Of a DNA stretch of 42,803 bases, positions 1 through 8,472 are shown one piece after another. The position numbers were made by a program, and so were the translations under genes. Under the pieces are notes generated by a model. That model did no database searches, had not been told where the DNA came from, and saw nothing but the letters and a program-made list of their open reading frames with translations. The DNA lies in contig NZ_BAUA01000025.1 of assembly GCF_000710915.1 (NCBI RefSeq), positions 1-42,803 of the forward strand, given 5' to 3'. Positions within the stretch are counted from its first letter, which is position 1. The number at the start of each line of letters is the position of its first letter. The DNA comes from Nocardia brasiliensis IFM 10847. Its GTDB lineage: Bacteria; Actinomycetota; Actinomycetes; Mycobacteriales; Mycobacteriaceae.

Positions 1-1457
1 CAGATGCGTTCGCCGTCGGTGAGGACGTAGTCGTCCTCGTGTCCCGCGGGCATCGCCCGGTGCACCAGCGTGAACAGCGCGCGTCCGTGGGTGTTCATGG
101 CGCGGAAGGCATATCCCATGTACATCGGGACCTCCGCGCGGTCCTTTCCGTAGAACCGTTCCAGTTGAGCCTGCGGCATGCTGGCGATCGCGACGACGTG
201 CCGGCTGATCTTCGCCGCCGCGGACGGCTTGACGCACCACATCGTGGTATCCCAGTTGCCCGCGTAGTACCGCATGCCGGGCAGGAAGGAAATCTTGCGC
301 GGGAACAGATTTCCGGCGACGACGATGCCCGCGGTCACCACGAACAGCACGGCCACCGGCACCGGCTGGGTGAGCGCGGCCAGGCCGAGATCGGCGTGCG
401 CCACGAACAGCACCAGCACCCCGAAGATCATGAAGACGTTCCACTCCAGCGGCACTCCCATCGGCACTGCCGTCAGGATGGCCAGGTGGAAGCCGATCAT
501 GAGGATCGCGGCCACCACCGTCACCGGACCGCCGTGCGAAAAGAACAGCACGACCGGCACACCCATCTCGACGACGGTGCCGCCGTGCGCGAACAGCCGG
601 GAGAGGCGGCCGGGCCGCAGATCGTCAGGGAAGTTCTCGAAGAACCTGCGTTTGAGCGATTTGCGCCGGAACACCGGGCTGTTCGACATCATCGTGGACA
701 CCACGAACGGGAAGTGCTTGTTCAGCTTCGAGGTCGCGGCGCCCATCCAGATCACCACGAAAACCACCTTCGCGGCGACGATCGGATCGGCGGCCGTGAA
801 GAGGAAGGTGACCGTCAGTGTCCCGTACACCTCGCCGCGGGCCGCCAGGAATATCACCTTGTCGCGCAACCCGATTGCGACGAGCAGTCCGAGGATCACC
901 GCGATCTCCCATCCGGGCAGCAACCCGACGGAGGTGCTCAACTCCGGCACCGGTCCGGTGCCGTCGGAGCACAGCGCGACCGAAACCGCCACCAGCAGTG
1001 CCGCATACAGCGCGATGTCGATGATCGTGCGATCGGTGCCCTTGGTCAACGGCACCTTGCCGGGCCAGGGTGGCAGCCGAATCGTCTTGGGCCGCAACCA
1101 ATACAGGATCGAGCCGAGGGGCGGGAAGAACCTGTTGTTCAGCGGCCCGAACCCGCAACCGAGCCCGACCACCTCGAACAAGAGGGTGTAGAGCACCACC
1201 TTCTGGAAGACGATCGGCTCCGACCACCAGTCGCCCACTGCGGTGAATCCGTCGATGCCCGCGGTGGTCAGCACGACCAGCCAGCCGCCGAGGATGTAGA
1301 GGAAAATCTTGCCGACGTAGAAAAGATGCAGTGCGACCGGAGTGCCGAAACCCACTTCGGCCCAATGCCGGGCCATCGGCCGAATCCGTTCGCCGCGTGT
1401 GCCTTTACGCCATTCCGGCAGATCGACCACTGGCAGGTCGGGCTCGAGAAAACCCAT
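1..1457 (-). CDS. DUF3556 family multi-pass membrane protein (3' end beyond window)
   Basis: The minus-strand frame from the ATG at 1457 stays open to the window edge (485 codons), so the C-terminus is missing. The protein begins MGFLEPDLPVVDLPEWRKG and has a run of hydrophobic segments separated by short charged loops, typical of a polytopic membrane protein. The pattern (HLFYVGK, FGPLNNRFFPP, LRPKTIRLPPWPG, SKLNKHFPFVV, FLPGMRYYAGNWDTTMW) matches my recollection of DUF3556 proteins, which are common in mycobacteria, nocardiae and rhodococci. Their biochemical role is unknown. Codon-position GC is normal for the window. An inverted repeat lies 84 bp upstream of the start and may carry its regulator site. 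The family call rests on memory of sequence style rather than on a search. Confidence 0.8.
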   Translation of the reverse strand, partial: MGFLEPDLPVVDLPEWRKGTRGERIRPMARHWAEVGFGTPVALHLFYVGKIFLYILGGWLVVLTTAGIDGFTAVGDWWSEPIVFQKVVLYTLLFEVVGLGCGFGPLNNRFFPPLGSILYWLRPKTIRLPPWPGKVPLTKGTDRTIIDIALYAALLVAVSVALCSDGTGPVPELSTSVGLLPGWEIAVILGLLVAIGLRDKVIFLAARGEVYGTLTVTFLFTAADPIVAAKVVFVVIWMGAATSKLNKHFPFVVSTMMSNSPVFRRKSLKRRFFENFPDDLRPGRLSRLFAHGGTVVEMGVPVVLFFSHGGPVTVVAAILMIGFHLAILTAVPMGVPLEWNVFMIFGVLVLFVAHADLGLAALTQPVPVAVLFVVTAGIVVAGNLFPRKISFLPGMRYYAGNWDTTMWCVKPSAAAKISRHVVAIASMPQAQLERFYGKDRAEVPMYMGYAFRAMNTHGRALFTLVHRAMPAGHEDDYVLTDGERI

Positions 1458-1540
1458 CAGCACGCTCCGCTCGACAACGCCGGGGCCCACCGGATCAGGA
1501 CCTCGCGGTCCCTGGATACGTTGGCAGTTGCGACATTTGC

Positions 1541-1590
1541 TGTCAATCAACTGCCCGGACATGCGCACACACCGGGACAGTTGATTGACA
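1541..1590. promoter_or_regulatory. Inverted repeat, candidate repressor operator
   Basis: TGTCAATCAACTGCCCGG at 1541-1558 is repeated as its reverse complement at 1572-1590, with one extra base in the right arm and a 13-nt spacer. It sits between the DUF3556 gene and the end of the PPOX gene. On the minus strand the left arm carries a TTGACA-like hexamer reading toward DUF3556. An operator of a TetR-like or similar dimeric repressor acting on the DUF3556 promoter is the simplest reading. The spacing would also allow a hairpin, but there is no U-tract, so a terminator for the PPOX gene is a weaker alternative. Confidence 0.5.
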
Positions 1591-1623
1591 TAGCGACGGC
1601 TCATGTGGTGGCCGCGGGATTCG

Positions 1624-2043
1624 CTACTCCTTGGAGTAGTCCGTGCTCAGCCACTTCTCCGGGCGCAGGCTGACCAGCAGCGAGGATTCGGAGAGGTACT
1701 GCTCGGCGAAGGCCTTGCCCTCGTCGGGGCCGAGATAGCGCACGGCGATGGCCAGCACGTCGTCCGCGGTGGCGCGCTCGATGCTGGTCACCGTGCCCTC
1801 CACGGTGACGTACCGGTACGGCGGCTGCTCCACCTGCGCGGTCAGCGAGAACCGCCCCGCGGCCCGGATCAGGCGCTCCTTCACCGAGCCGTTGTCGGTC
1901 CAGATCTTCACCTCGCCGCCCGGCTCGTACCCGTACCAGATCGGCACCGCCAGCGGCGCGCGATCGGCGCGTTCGATCGCGATCACCCCCACGTGCAACT
2001 CGGCCAGGAACTTCTCGCGTTCATCGCTGGTCATCTTCGCCAT
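1624..2043 (-). CDS. Pyridoxamine 5'-phosphate oxidase (PPOX) fold family protein
   Basis: A 139-aa protein with the split beta-barrel signature of the small PPOX/flavin reductase superfamily: an N-terminal helix (MAKMTSDEREKFLAEL), then VGVIAIER, PLAVPIWYGYEPGG, VKIWTDNGSVKERLIRAAGRFSLTAQ, and a YVTVEGTVTSIE strand. Members bind FMN, F420 or haem, and the sequence alone does not say which. The length fits single-domain Rv1155-like proteins, which in mycobacteria are often F420-linked; that is an analogy only. The start is supported by GAAAGGA eight nucleotides upstream of the ATG. It is transcribed toward DUF3556 but separated from it by an inverted repeat, so a shared operon is uncertain. 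Confidence 0.8.
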   Translation of the reverse strand: MAKMTSDEREKFLAELHVGVIAIERADRAPLAVPIWYGYEPGGEVKIWTDNGSVKERLIRAAGRFSLTAQVEQPPYRYVTVEGTVTSIERATADDVLAIAVRYLGPDEGKAFAEQYLSESSLLVSLRPEKWLSTDYSKE

Positions 2044-2345
2044 CGGGGATCCTTTCGGTCGGTGGACTTCCCTACGACGAACCTTGCGACATCGCGATCT
2101 ATTCCGGGCGCCGGAAGATCGAAATTCGCTATTGCATAATGAGCAATGAAACGAAAATGATCTTCGGCGGAAACGCGGCGAATACCGTTCGGCTCGAGTC
2201 TATTTCGTTATTCGGGGTCCCCAGTTGTCTCCCCACTCCTGTGCACTCGACCAATTATATGACGGCGCTTTAAGGTTCGAATACCTACCGCATCGAGCCG
2301 AATATTCGGCCGACTATTGCCCATTCCGGGCACAGGGAGTCACCC
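2044..2345. other. Divergent intergenic region between PPOX and LPMO genes
   Basis: These 302 bases hold no coding sequence I can support. The region is distinctly more AT-rich than its surroundings and should carry promoters for both flanking genes. It holds a small inverted repeat (ATTGC at 2131-2135 and GCAAT at 2143-2147) and a perfect palindrome at 2297-2310. The CsnR-type GGAAAGTTTCC motif seen upstream of the sugar operon is not present here. Confidence 0.5.
2297..2310. promoter_or_regulatory. Perfect 14-bp palindrome upstream of LPMO
   Basis: GCCGAATATTCGGC is a perfect palindrome ending 35 bp before the LPMO start codon. Its position, inside or just upstream of the likely 5' leader, suits a repressor operator. 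No regulator in the window is clearly matched to it. Confidence 0.4.
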
Positions 2346-2864
2346 ATGTTCAACAGAAGAATGCTGTCCATCGTCACGGCGGCAGGTCTGGCACCGTTCG
2401 TCGTCGCCGTGCTGCCCGCAGGGCCCGCCAACGCGCACGGCTATATTTCCTCCCCGGCCAGCCGGCAGGCGCAGTGCGCGCAGAACCAATTGCCCTGCGG
2501 CCCCATCAAATGGGAGCCGCAGAGCGTCGAGGGCCCCAAGGGGCAGCGCAATTGCAGCGCCGGCGACCGGCGCTGGGCCGACCTCGACGACGACAGCAAG
2601 CCGTGGAAGGTCCACCAGGTCGGCAGCACGGTGACCTTCACCTGGACCTTCACCGCCCGGCACCGGACCACGAACTACGAGTACTGGATCGGGAACACCA
2701 AGGTCGCCGACATCAGCGGCAACAATCGGCCGCCGGGTGCGACCGAAACGCACACCGTGAATCTCGGCAGTTTCACCGGTAAGCAGAAGCTGCGCAGCGT
2801 ATGGAATATCGCCGATACTCCGAACGCTTTCTACTCCTGCGTCGATCTGCAGATCGGCCGGTAA
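2346..2864 (+). CDS. Secreted AA10 lytic polysaccharide monooxygenase (chitin/cellulose-active LPMO)
   Basis: A 172-aa single-domain copper monooxygenase that oxidatively cleaves crystalline polysaccharide outside the cell. A Sec signal peptide (RR near residue 4, hydrophobic core, ANA at 28-30) is cleaved directly before His31, giving the obligatory N-terminal His of the copper histidine brace (mature HGYISSPASR). The second brace His is H106 in TARHRTTNYEYWI, and NAFYSCVDL near the C-terminus supplies the axial aromatic residue and a conserved Cys. No carbohydrate-binding module follows. AGGGAG lies six bases before the ATG. Its stop is four bases from the end of the convergent csnK-like gene. 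Whether it prefers chitin, chitosan or cellulose cannot be read from the sequence; the neighbouring glucosamine-oligosaccharide operon favours a chitin-type substrate. Confidence 0.93.
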   Translation: MFNRRMLSIVTAAGLAPFVVAVLPAGPANAHGYISSPASRQAQCAQNQLPCGPIKWEPQSVEGPKGQRNCSAGDRRWADLDDDSKPWKVHQVGSTVTFTWTFTARHRTTNYEYWIGNTKVADISGNNRPPGATETHTVNLGSFTGKQKLRSVWNIADTPNAFYSCVDLQIGR

Positions 2865-2868
2865 CGGC

Positions 2869-3924
2869 TCAGGCCAACTGACCCATCTCGCTGGCGAACC
2901 CGGACCGGCCCTCCGGCGGCTCCTGCGCAGCCGGATACGCAGCGCGGAGCCGCCGCTGCGCCGCCGGGCTCGCCGCGAGATGGTCCAGCCCGAGCAGCGC
3001 CGCGCCGAGAACCGGTGGGGCGACCACGATTCGAGGTTCCGCCAGCGGTGCGGCGGCGGCCAGCCGAGCCCGGACGTTGTCGATCAACAACGGCTGCCGC
3101 GCGGCCAGCACACCGCCGCCGAGCACCACGGGGGTCGGCTCGTCGAGCAGTTCGAGCTTGCGCAGGGCGACGAGCGCGAGGCGGGTGATCTCGTCGGCTT
3201 GCCGATCGATCAGCCGCAGCGCGGTCGGATCCCCCGCTTCTGCGGTGGTGAACAGCACCCGGACCAACTCGTGCAGCCGGTGTTCGGCCAACTGGCCGAG
3301 GTGGATCGCCTCGGCGACCGCGTTGGCCCCGGTCATCCCGAAGTACGCGCCGATGGCGGCGGACAGCGCCGTCGGCTCGCCCCGGCCGTCCTCGGCCCGC
3401 GCGGCGTACCACATTGCGGCGGCGGCCATTCCGCCACCGCCACCCCAGTCTCCGGTGAGCACGCCGAGCGCCGGGAAGCGCGCCGTCCGGCCGTCCGGAC
3501 GCAGTCCGGCACAATTGATTCCGGCGCCGCAGACCACCGCGACGCCGCACGGGCCGTCGGTACCGGCCCGCAGCAGGCCGAAGGTGTCGTTGGCGACGCC
3601 CACCGAGAGCCCCCACGGCCTGCCCGCGATGGCGGCGTGGAAGCGCCGCTCCTCGATCGGCAGATCGACATTGGCCATGCAGGCGCTCACCCGAGTGGTG
3701 AGCACCCGCGCGCGGGAGAGCCCGGCCTGTTCGGCCACCGCGTCGACCAGCGGGGTGAGCCCCGCGATCGCCTGCTCGGCCCCGTCCCGATAGGGCTGAT
3801 AGCCGCCGCCGCGTGCTGCGGCGAGGACCGTTCCGTCGAGCGCGACCAGGGCGACGTCGGTCTTGCTGTTGCCCGCGTCGATCGCGAGGACGCCCGGAAC
3901 CTGCTCGTTCTGTGGGAGTTTCAT
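2869..3924 (-). CDS. csnK: BadF/BadG-type sugar kinase of csn operon (CsnK-like)
   Basis: A 351-aa ATPase/kinase of the BadF/BadG/BcrA family to which N-acetylglucosamine kinases belong. The phosphate-1 motif is LAIDAGNSKTDVALV near the N-terminus, followed by a GGGYQPY loop, VVCGAGINCAG and a Gly-rich LTGDWGGGGGMA segment. The C-terminal half carries PVVLGGGVLAA. The predicted role is to phosphorylate glucosamine (or a glucosamine oligosaccharide) after import. It is the last gene of the six-gene minus-strand operon, 44 bp after the GH4 gene. The start at 3924 follows GGGGGAAG at good spacing. An in-frame ATG at 3966 (MPTNTVHCW) lacks a ribosome binding site. The symbol is by synteny with Streptomyces csnR-K; substrate is inferred. 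Confidence 0.85.
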   Translation of the reverse strand: MKLPQNEQVPGVLAIDAGNSKTDVALVALDGTVLAAARGGGYQPYRDGAEQAIAGLTPLVDAVAEQAGLSRARVLTTRVSACMANVDLPIEERRFHAAIAGRPWGLSVGVANDTFGLLRAGTDGPCGVAVVCGAGINCAGLRPDGRTARFPALGVLTGDWGGGGGMAAAAMWYAARAEDGRGEPTALSAAIGAYFGMTGANAVAEAIHLGQLAEHRLHELVRVLFTTAEAGDPTALRLIDRQADEITRLALVALRKLELLDEPTPVVLGGGVLAARQPLLIDNVRARLAAAAPLAEPRIVVAPPVLGAALLGLDHLAASPAAQRRLRAAYPAAQEPPEGRSGFASEMGQLA

Positions 3925-3968
3925 CAAACGCTTCCCCCGCCAGCAGTGCACGGTGTTGGTCGGCATGG

Positions 3969-5258
3969 TCACGCCCAGCTCAGGTGCGCGCGGTTGTGCG
4001 CGATCAGCCGGTCGGTGAGCTGCTCGGCCAGTTCGAACTGGCCGACCAGCGGATGGGCCAGCAGTGCGTCGAAGACGAGTTCGCGCCCGCCTTCGACGGC
4101 GGCCCGCAACGCCAGTTGTTCGTACGCGGTGACGTGCGCGATCAGTCCGCCGAAGCGCGGGTCGAGCGGCGGCTGCGGCAATGGACGCACGCCCGCCGCG
4201 TCCACCCGCGCGGGCACCTCGATCACCGCGTCGTCGGGCAGCGACGGCAGAGTGCCGCTGTTGCGGGTGTTGACCACCTGCACGCCCGCGCCCGCGCCGG
4301 TACCCAGCAGCGCGGCGATCAGCTGCACCGCCGCCTCGGAATAGAAAGCGCCACCGCGTTTTCCGAGCAGTTCGGGTTTGGTGTCCAATGTCGGGTCGCC
4401 GTACATGGTGAGCAACTGCCGTTCCAGCTCGGCCACCTCGGCGGCCCGGGAACCCTTCGCACGCAACTCCTCGACGACCGTGTCGTGCTGATAGAAGTAC
4501 CGCAGGTAGTACGACGGAACGACGCCGAGGTGCCGCAGCAGCTCGACCGGCAGCCGGGTATCGGCCGCGATCTCGGCGCCGAAATCGGCGAGCAGCTTGG
4601 GTAGCGCCTCGTAACCTGTTGCCGCGTCGGGACCGTCGAGCACGGTGACGCCGCGCTCCCAGGTGAGGTGATTGAGACCGACGTGGTCGAGCCGGACCAG
4701 CTCCGGCTCGACGCCCAAGTGCCGGGCGAACTTTCGCTGGAAATCGATGGCCACGTTGCACAGGCCGACCGCCTTGTGCCCGGCGGTCTGCAACGCCCGG
4801 GTGACGATCCCGACCGGGTTGGTGAAATCGATGATCCAGGCGTCCGGGTTGGCCCGGCGAATCTGTTCGGCGAGTTCGAGTACCACCGGGACCGTGCGCA
4901 GCGCCTTGGCCAGACCGCCCGCGCCGGTGGTTTCCTGTCCGACACAACCGCATTCGAGCGGCCAGGTCTCGTCGTCGTTGCGCGCGGCCTGTCCGCCCAC
5001 GCGCAACTGCACCAGCACGGCATCGGCGCCGTCGGCGCCTGCCGCGACCGACGATGCGGTGGATACCCGGACCGGATTGCCCTGCTTCTCGAACATCCGG
5101 CGGGCCAGGCCGGCGATCAACGCCAGCCGTTGCGCCGCCGGGTCGATCAGCACTATCTCGTCGATCGGCAGGGTGTCGCGCAGTCGCGCGAACCCGTCGA
5201 TCAGCTCGGGTGTGTAGGTGGAACCGCCGCCGACGACGGCCAATTTCAGTGCGGGCAT
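3969..5258 (-). CDS. csnH: GH4 family NAD-dependent glycosidase of csn operon (CsnH-like)
   Basis: A 429-aa enzyme of glycoside hydrolase family 4, which cleaves glycosides by NAD- and metal-dependent oxidation and elimination. The N-terminal Rossmann loop is VVGGGSTYTPELIDGF. QLRVGG, GCVGQETTGAGG, DFTNPVGIVT, LCNVAIDFQRKF (metal-ligand Cys) and GLNHLTW (metal-ligand His) follow in family order, and the length is normal. Relatives are 6-phospho-beta-glucosidases. In this operon the substrate is presumably an imported, possibly phosphorylated, glucosamine oligosaccharide. Its ATG overlaps the stop of the upstream permease by one base (TGATG), indicating translational coupling. Confidence 0.88.
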   Translation of the reverse strand: MPALKLAVVGGGSTYTPELIDGFARLRDTLPIDEIVLIDPAAQRLALIAGLARRMFEKQGNPVRVSTASSVAAGADGADAVLVQLRVGGQAARNDDETWPLECGCVGQETTGAGGLAKALRTVPVVLELAEQIRRANPDAWIIDFTNPVGIVTRALQTAGHKAVGLCNVAIDFQRKFARHLGVEPELVRLDHVGLNHLTWERGVTVLDGPDAATGYEALPKLLADFGAEIAADTRLPVELLRHLGVVPSYYLRYFYQHDTVVEELRAKGSRAAEVAELERQLLTMYGDPTLDTKPELLGKRGGAFYSEAAVQLIAALLGTGAGAGVQVVNTRNSGTLPSLPDDAVIEVPARVDAAGVRPLPQPPLDPRFGGLIAHVTAYEQLALRAAVEGGRELVFDALLAHPLVGQFELAEQLTDRLIAHNRAHLSWA

Positions 5259-6148
5259 CAGCCTTTCACCCCTGTCAGTGTCACGCCTTCGATGAAAGCC
5301 TTCTGCGCGAAGAAGAAGATGATGATCACCGGCGCCATCACCAGTACGGTGGCGGCCATGGTGAGATTCCAATTGGTGTGGTGTGCGGCCTTGAAGGACT
5401 CCAGTCCATAGCTGAGAGTCCACGCGCCGGGGTTCTCGCTGGCATAGATCTGCGGACCGAAATAGTCGTTCCAGCAATAGAAGAACTGGAACAGCGTGAC
5501 CGCCGCGATGGCGGGTCGCGCCATCGGCAGCACGATACGCAACAGAATGCGTAGTTCGCCGCAGCCGTCGATGCGCGCGGCCTCGAGATAGTCGTCGGGA
5601 ATGGTCAGCAGGAACTGGCGCAGCAGGAATATCGAGAACGCCTCGCCGAAGGCCAGCGGAATGATCAGCGGCCACAGCGAGCCGGTGAGATGAAACTGCT
5701 TGGACCACACCAGATACATCGGGATGACGGTGACCTGCGGGGGCAGCATCATCATCGAGACGACCGCCATCAACGCCAGATTGCGGCCGCGGAACCGGAA
5801 TTTCGCGAGCGCGTAGGCCGCCGGAATGCTCGACAGCAGGGTCAGCGCGGTGCCCGCCCCGGCGTACAGCAGCGTATTGCGCCACCAGCCGAGGAAGCCG
5901 GGCGTCTGCCACACCTCGACGTAGTTGCGCCACTGCCATTGCGCGGGCCACAGCTCCGAGGTGAGGGCCTGCCGATCCGTCATCACCGAGGTGAGGAAGA
6001 CGAACACGAACGGCAGGATGAACAGCAGCGCGACGGCGATCGCGAGCGAGTGCAGCGCCACCCAGTTCAAGACGCCTTTGCGCCGTGCGCCCCTGGTCTC
6101 GATCGGATCGGCGCGCACGGGCGCCGGCAGCGTCGTGGTCATGGTCAT
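5258..6148 (-). CDS. csnG: Carbohydrate ABC transporter permease (MalG type)
   Basis: A 296-aa inner-membrane permease with six predicted helices and the cytoplasmic EAA loop (DDYLEAARIDGCGELRILLRIVLPMARPA) that contacts the ATPase. It pairs with the MalF-type permease immediately upstream (gap three bases) to form the translocation pore. AGGAGG eight bases upstream supports the start at 6148. No ATP-binding subunit is encoded in the operon; in Streptomyces the equivalent CsnEFG transporter depends on the shared ATPase MsiK, so the same arrangement is inferred here. Confidence 0.9.
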   Translation of the reverse strand: MTMTTTLPAPVRADPIETRGARRKGVLNWVALHSLAIAVALLFILPFVFVFLTSVMTDRQALTSELWPAQWQWRNYVEVWQTPGFLGWWRNTLLYAGAGTALTLLSSIPAAYALAKFRFRGRNLALMAVVSMMMLPPQVTVIPMYLVWSKQFHLTGSLWPLIIPLAFGEAFSIFLLRQFLLTIPDDYLEAARIDGCGELRILLRIVLPMARPAIAAVTLFQFFYCWNDYFGPQIYASENPGAWTLSYGLESFKAAHHTNWNLTMAATVLVMAPVIIIFFFAQKAFIEGVTLTGVKG

Positions 6149-6151
6149 CGC

Positions 6152-7108
6152 TCAGTCCTCCTGCAGGAAGCCGGATCTGCGCCGCAGCAGCAGCGAGGTG
6201 AAGGCCATCGACAGGCCGAACAGGATCACCGCGACCACACACGCCGAGCCGATATCGAAGCGCTGGAACCCCAGGTTGTAGACCATCTGCGGCAGCGTCC
6301 AGGTGGAGCCGTGCGGGTAGCCGGGCTCGAACGGCTCACCCGCACTGCCGATCTTGCCGCTGGCCACCTTCCCGGCGACGATCGCCTGGGTGTAGTACTG
6401 CATGGTCTGGATCACCCCGGTCACCACCGCGAACAGGATGATCGGCGTGATGTTGGGCAGGGTGACGTACCGGAATCGGTGCCACGGCCCCGCGCCGTCC
6501 AGTTCCGCCGCCTCGTACTGCTCGCGGGAGACGTCGAGCAGCGCGGCGGTGAAGATGACCATCAGATCGCCGATGCCCCACAGCGCGAGCATGGTCAACG
6601 CGGGCTTGGACCAGGTGGGATCGGTGAACCAACCCGGTTGCGGCAGGCCGATACTGCCGAGCAGGTGGTTGACCGGTCCGGTGCCGGGGTTGAGCAGAAA
6701 CGCGAACGCCATCGTCGCGGCCACCGGCGGCGCCAGATACGGCAGGTAGAGCACCGTCCGCAGCAGCCCCGCTCCGGTCTTGAGCTTGGTGACCAGCAGG
6801 CCGATCCCGAGCCCGAAAACGACGCGCAGCGAGACCATCACCACGATCAGCCACAGCGTGTTGCCGAGCCCCTTCCAGAAGTACGGGTACTTGTCCAGGA
6901 CGTAGTTCCAGTTCTTCAGGCCCGCGAAGGTCGGCGCGGCGAAGCCGTCGTACCGCATGAACGAGAAGTAGACCGTGGACAGCAGCGGGTAGGCGAAGAA
7001 GCAGCAGAAGCCGATCAACGCGGGGGACAGGAACGCGAGGGTGCGGACAGTGTCCCTGCGGCGCTTGCGTTTCAGCGCCGCGGGGACGGTCCGTTGCCGG
7101 AGTGCCAT
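6152..7108 (-). CDS. csnF: Sugar ABC transporter permease (MalF type)
   Basis: A 318-aa polytopic permease: a basic N-terminus (RKRRRDTVR), then a first helix FLSPALIGFCCFFAYPLLS, and an EAA loop (REQYEAAELDGAGPWHRFRYVTLPNITP). Length and topology are typical of the MalF-like partner in CUT1 sugar importers. It lies seven bases downstream of the binding-protein gene and three upstream of the second permease, clearly one transcript. Predicted role is uptake of glucosamine oligosaccharides by analogy with csnF. Confidence 0.9.
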   Translation of the reverse strand: MALRQRTVPAALKRKRRRDTVRTLAFLSPALIGFCCFFAYPLLSTVYFSFMRYDGFAAPTFAGLKNWNYVLDKYPYFWKGLGNTLWLIVVMVSLRVVFGLGIGLLVTKLKTGAGLLRTVLYLPYLAPPVAATMAFAFLLNPGTGPVNHLLGSIGLPQPGWFTDPTWSKPALTMLALWGIGDLMVIFTAALLDVSREQYEAAELDGAGPWHRFRYVTLPNITPIILFAVVTGVIQTMQYYTQAIVAGKVASGKIGSAGEPFEPGYPHGSTWTLPQMVYNLGFQRFDIGSACVVAVILFGLSMAFTSLLLRRRSGFLQED

Positions 7109-7115
7109 CGCCCGG

Positions 7116-8450
7116 TCACTTCGCCTGGTCGATCGCCTCGTCGATCTCCTTCGCGGTGGCGGTCAAGCCCGCGCGCAGGTCGGGCTGTTTGCCCGCCTCG
7201 TACTCGTAACCGAAGTTGCGCAGCGAAAGCTGGTACGCGCCACCGTTGATGCTCGACGGGGTGGTGGACGAATGCGGGTGTTTCGCGATATCGAGGAAGG
7301 TCTGGAAGTTGGCGTCGACCTTCAGCCGGGGCGAGCTGAGCGCGGCAAGGGTACTGGGCACGTTGTGGATGGCGTTGGCGAAGTCGACCACCGCGTCCGT
7401 GTCCGTGGTCAGGAACTTGACCAATTGCCATGCGGCGGATTGCTTTCGGCTGGAATTGGCGACGCCGATGATGGTGCCGGTCTGATAGCCGCGCCCGTAG
7501 GTGGCGGCTTGATCGTCGGGGACCGGGAACGGCGCGGTGGCCCACTCGAAACTCACCGGGTCGACGGCGAGCGAGGCGGTACGCCACTCGCCGTCGAAGG
7601 ACATCGCCACCTGACCGGTGTGGAAGGGGTTGTTGGCGCTGAACTCGTCACCGAACCCGGTGCGGTACTTCTCCAGCTTGTCGAAGCCGCCGAGCGCCGC
7701 GATCATCCGCTTCTGCCACTCGAACATCGCGGCCACCCTGGGATCGGTGGCGATATTGGACTTGCCGTCGGGGCCGAAATAGTCCGCGCCGTACTGGCCC
7801 AGGTAGTGCATCACCGAGGTCTCGTAGCCGTGATAGTTCGGCATGAAGCCGAGCTGCCGGAAGGTATCTCCTTCGGGGATGGTCAATTTCACGGCGGCGG
7901 CCTCGAACTCGCTGAATGTCTTGGGCGGTGCGGTGATCCCGGCGGCGGCGAACGCGGTCTTGTTGTAGAACAGGCCGTAGGTGTCGCCGAGCAGCGGCAG
8001 CGCGCACTGATTGCCCTGGAACCGGGTGTATTCCAGCATCGTCGCCGGGAAGGTGGCCGCGGGGTCGATGCCGTCCTTGCGCAAGAACGGCGTGAGGTCG
8101 GCCCACACCTTCGCCGAACAGAACTTTCCGACCTGGTCGGTGGTGAAGGAGGACACCACATCCGGCGCCTCCGGGCCGCCCGCCCGCAGCGCCTGTTCGC
8201 TCTTGTCGTCGGCGATGTTGCCGACCACCTTCACGTCGATGTTGGGGTGCAGTTTCTCGAACGCGGCGACGTTGGCCTCGATGGCCTGCACCTCGTTGTC
8301 CTGGCTCCAGCCGTGCCAGAAGGTGATGCTCACATCCTTGCCCTCGGCCGAACCATCGTCCCCGCCACCGGAATCGGTGCCGGTGCAGGCGCTGACCAAC
8401 AGGGCGACGGTGGTGCATGCGGTGAGCGCTGCGAGTGTTGTTCTGCGCAT
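7116..8450 (-). CDS. csnE: Sugar ABC transporter substrate-binding lipoprotein (CsnE-like)
   Basis: A 444-aa lipoprotein. The signal peptide ends in the lipobox LVSAC with Cys22 as the lipid anchor, followed by a Gly/Asp/Ser-rich linker and then the family 1 extracellular solute-binding fold (VSITFWHGWSQDNE, FEKLHPNIDVKVV, ALPLLGDTYGLFYNKTAF, MSFDGEWR). Such proteins capture oligosaccharides and deliver them to the MalF/MalG-type pore. AGGAGT lies eight bases before the ATG. It is 22 bp downstream of the ROK repressor and first of the transport genes. Binding of glucosamine oligosaccharides is inferred from conserved operon order. Confidence 0.92.
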   Translation of the reverse strand: MRRTTLAALTACTTVALLVSACTGTDSGGGDDGSAEGKDVSITFWHGWSQDNEVQAIEANVAAFEKLHPNIDVKVVGNIADDKSEQALRAGGPEAPDVVSSFTTDQVGKFCSAKVWADLTPFLRKDGIDPAATFPATMLEYTRFQGNQCALPLLGDTYGLFYNKTAFAAAGITAPPKTFSEFEAAAVKLTIPEGDTFRQLGFMPNYHGYETSVMHYLGQYGADYFGPDGKSNIATDPRVAAMFEWQKRMIAALGGFDKLEKYRTGFGDEFSANNPFHTGQVAMSFDGEWRTASLAVDPVSFEWATAPFPVPDDQAATYGRGYQTGTIIGVANSSRKQSAAWQLVKFLTTDTDAVVDFANAIHNVPSTLAALSSPRLKVDANFQTFLDIAKHPHSSTTPSSINGGAYQLSLRNFGYEYEAGKQPDLRAGLTATAKEIDEAIDQAK

Positions 8451-8472
8451 GTGACGGTACTCCTGGCGTCGA

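Noticed and set aside
39..1673. Long plus-strand open frame (544 codons) at the window start
   Set aside because: Its translation is His/Arg/Gln-rich low-complexity typical of antisense frames in GC-rich DNA; the opposite strand encodes a coherent DUF3556 membrane protein.
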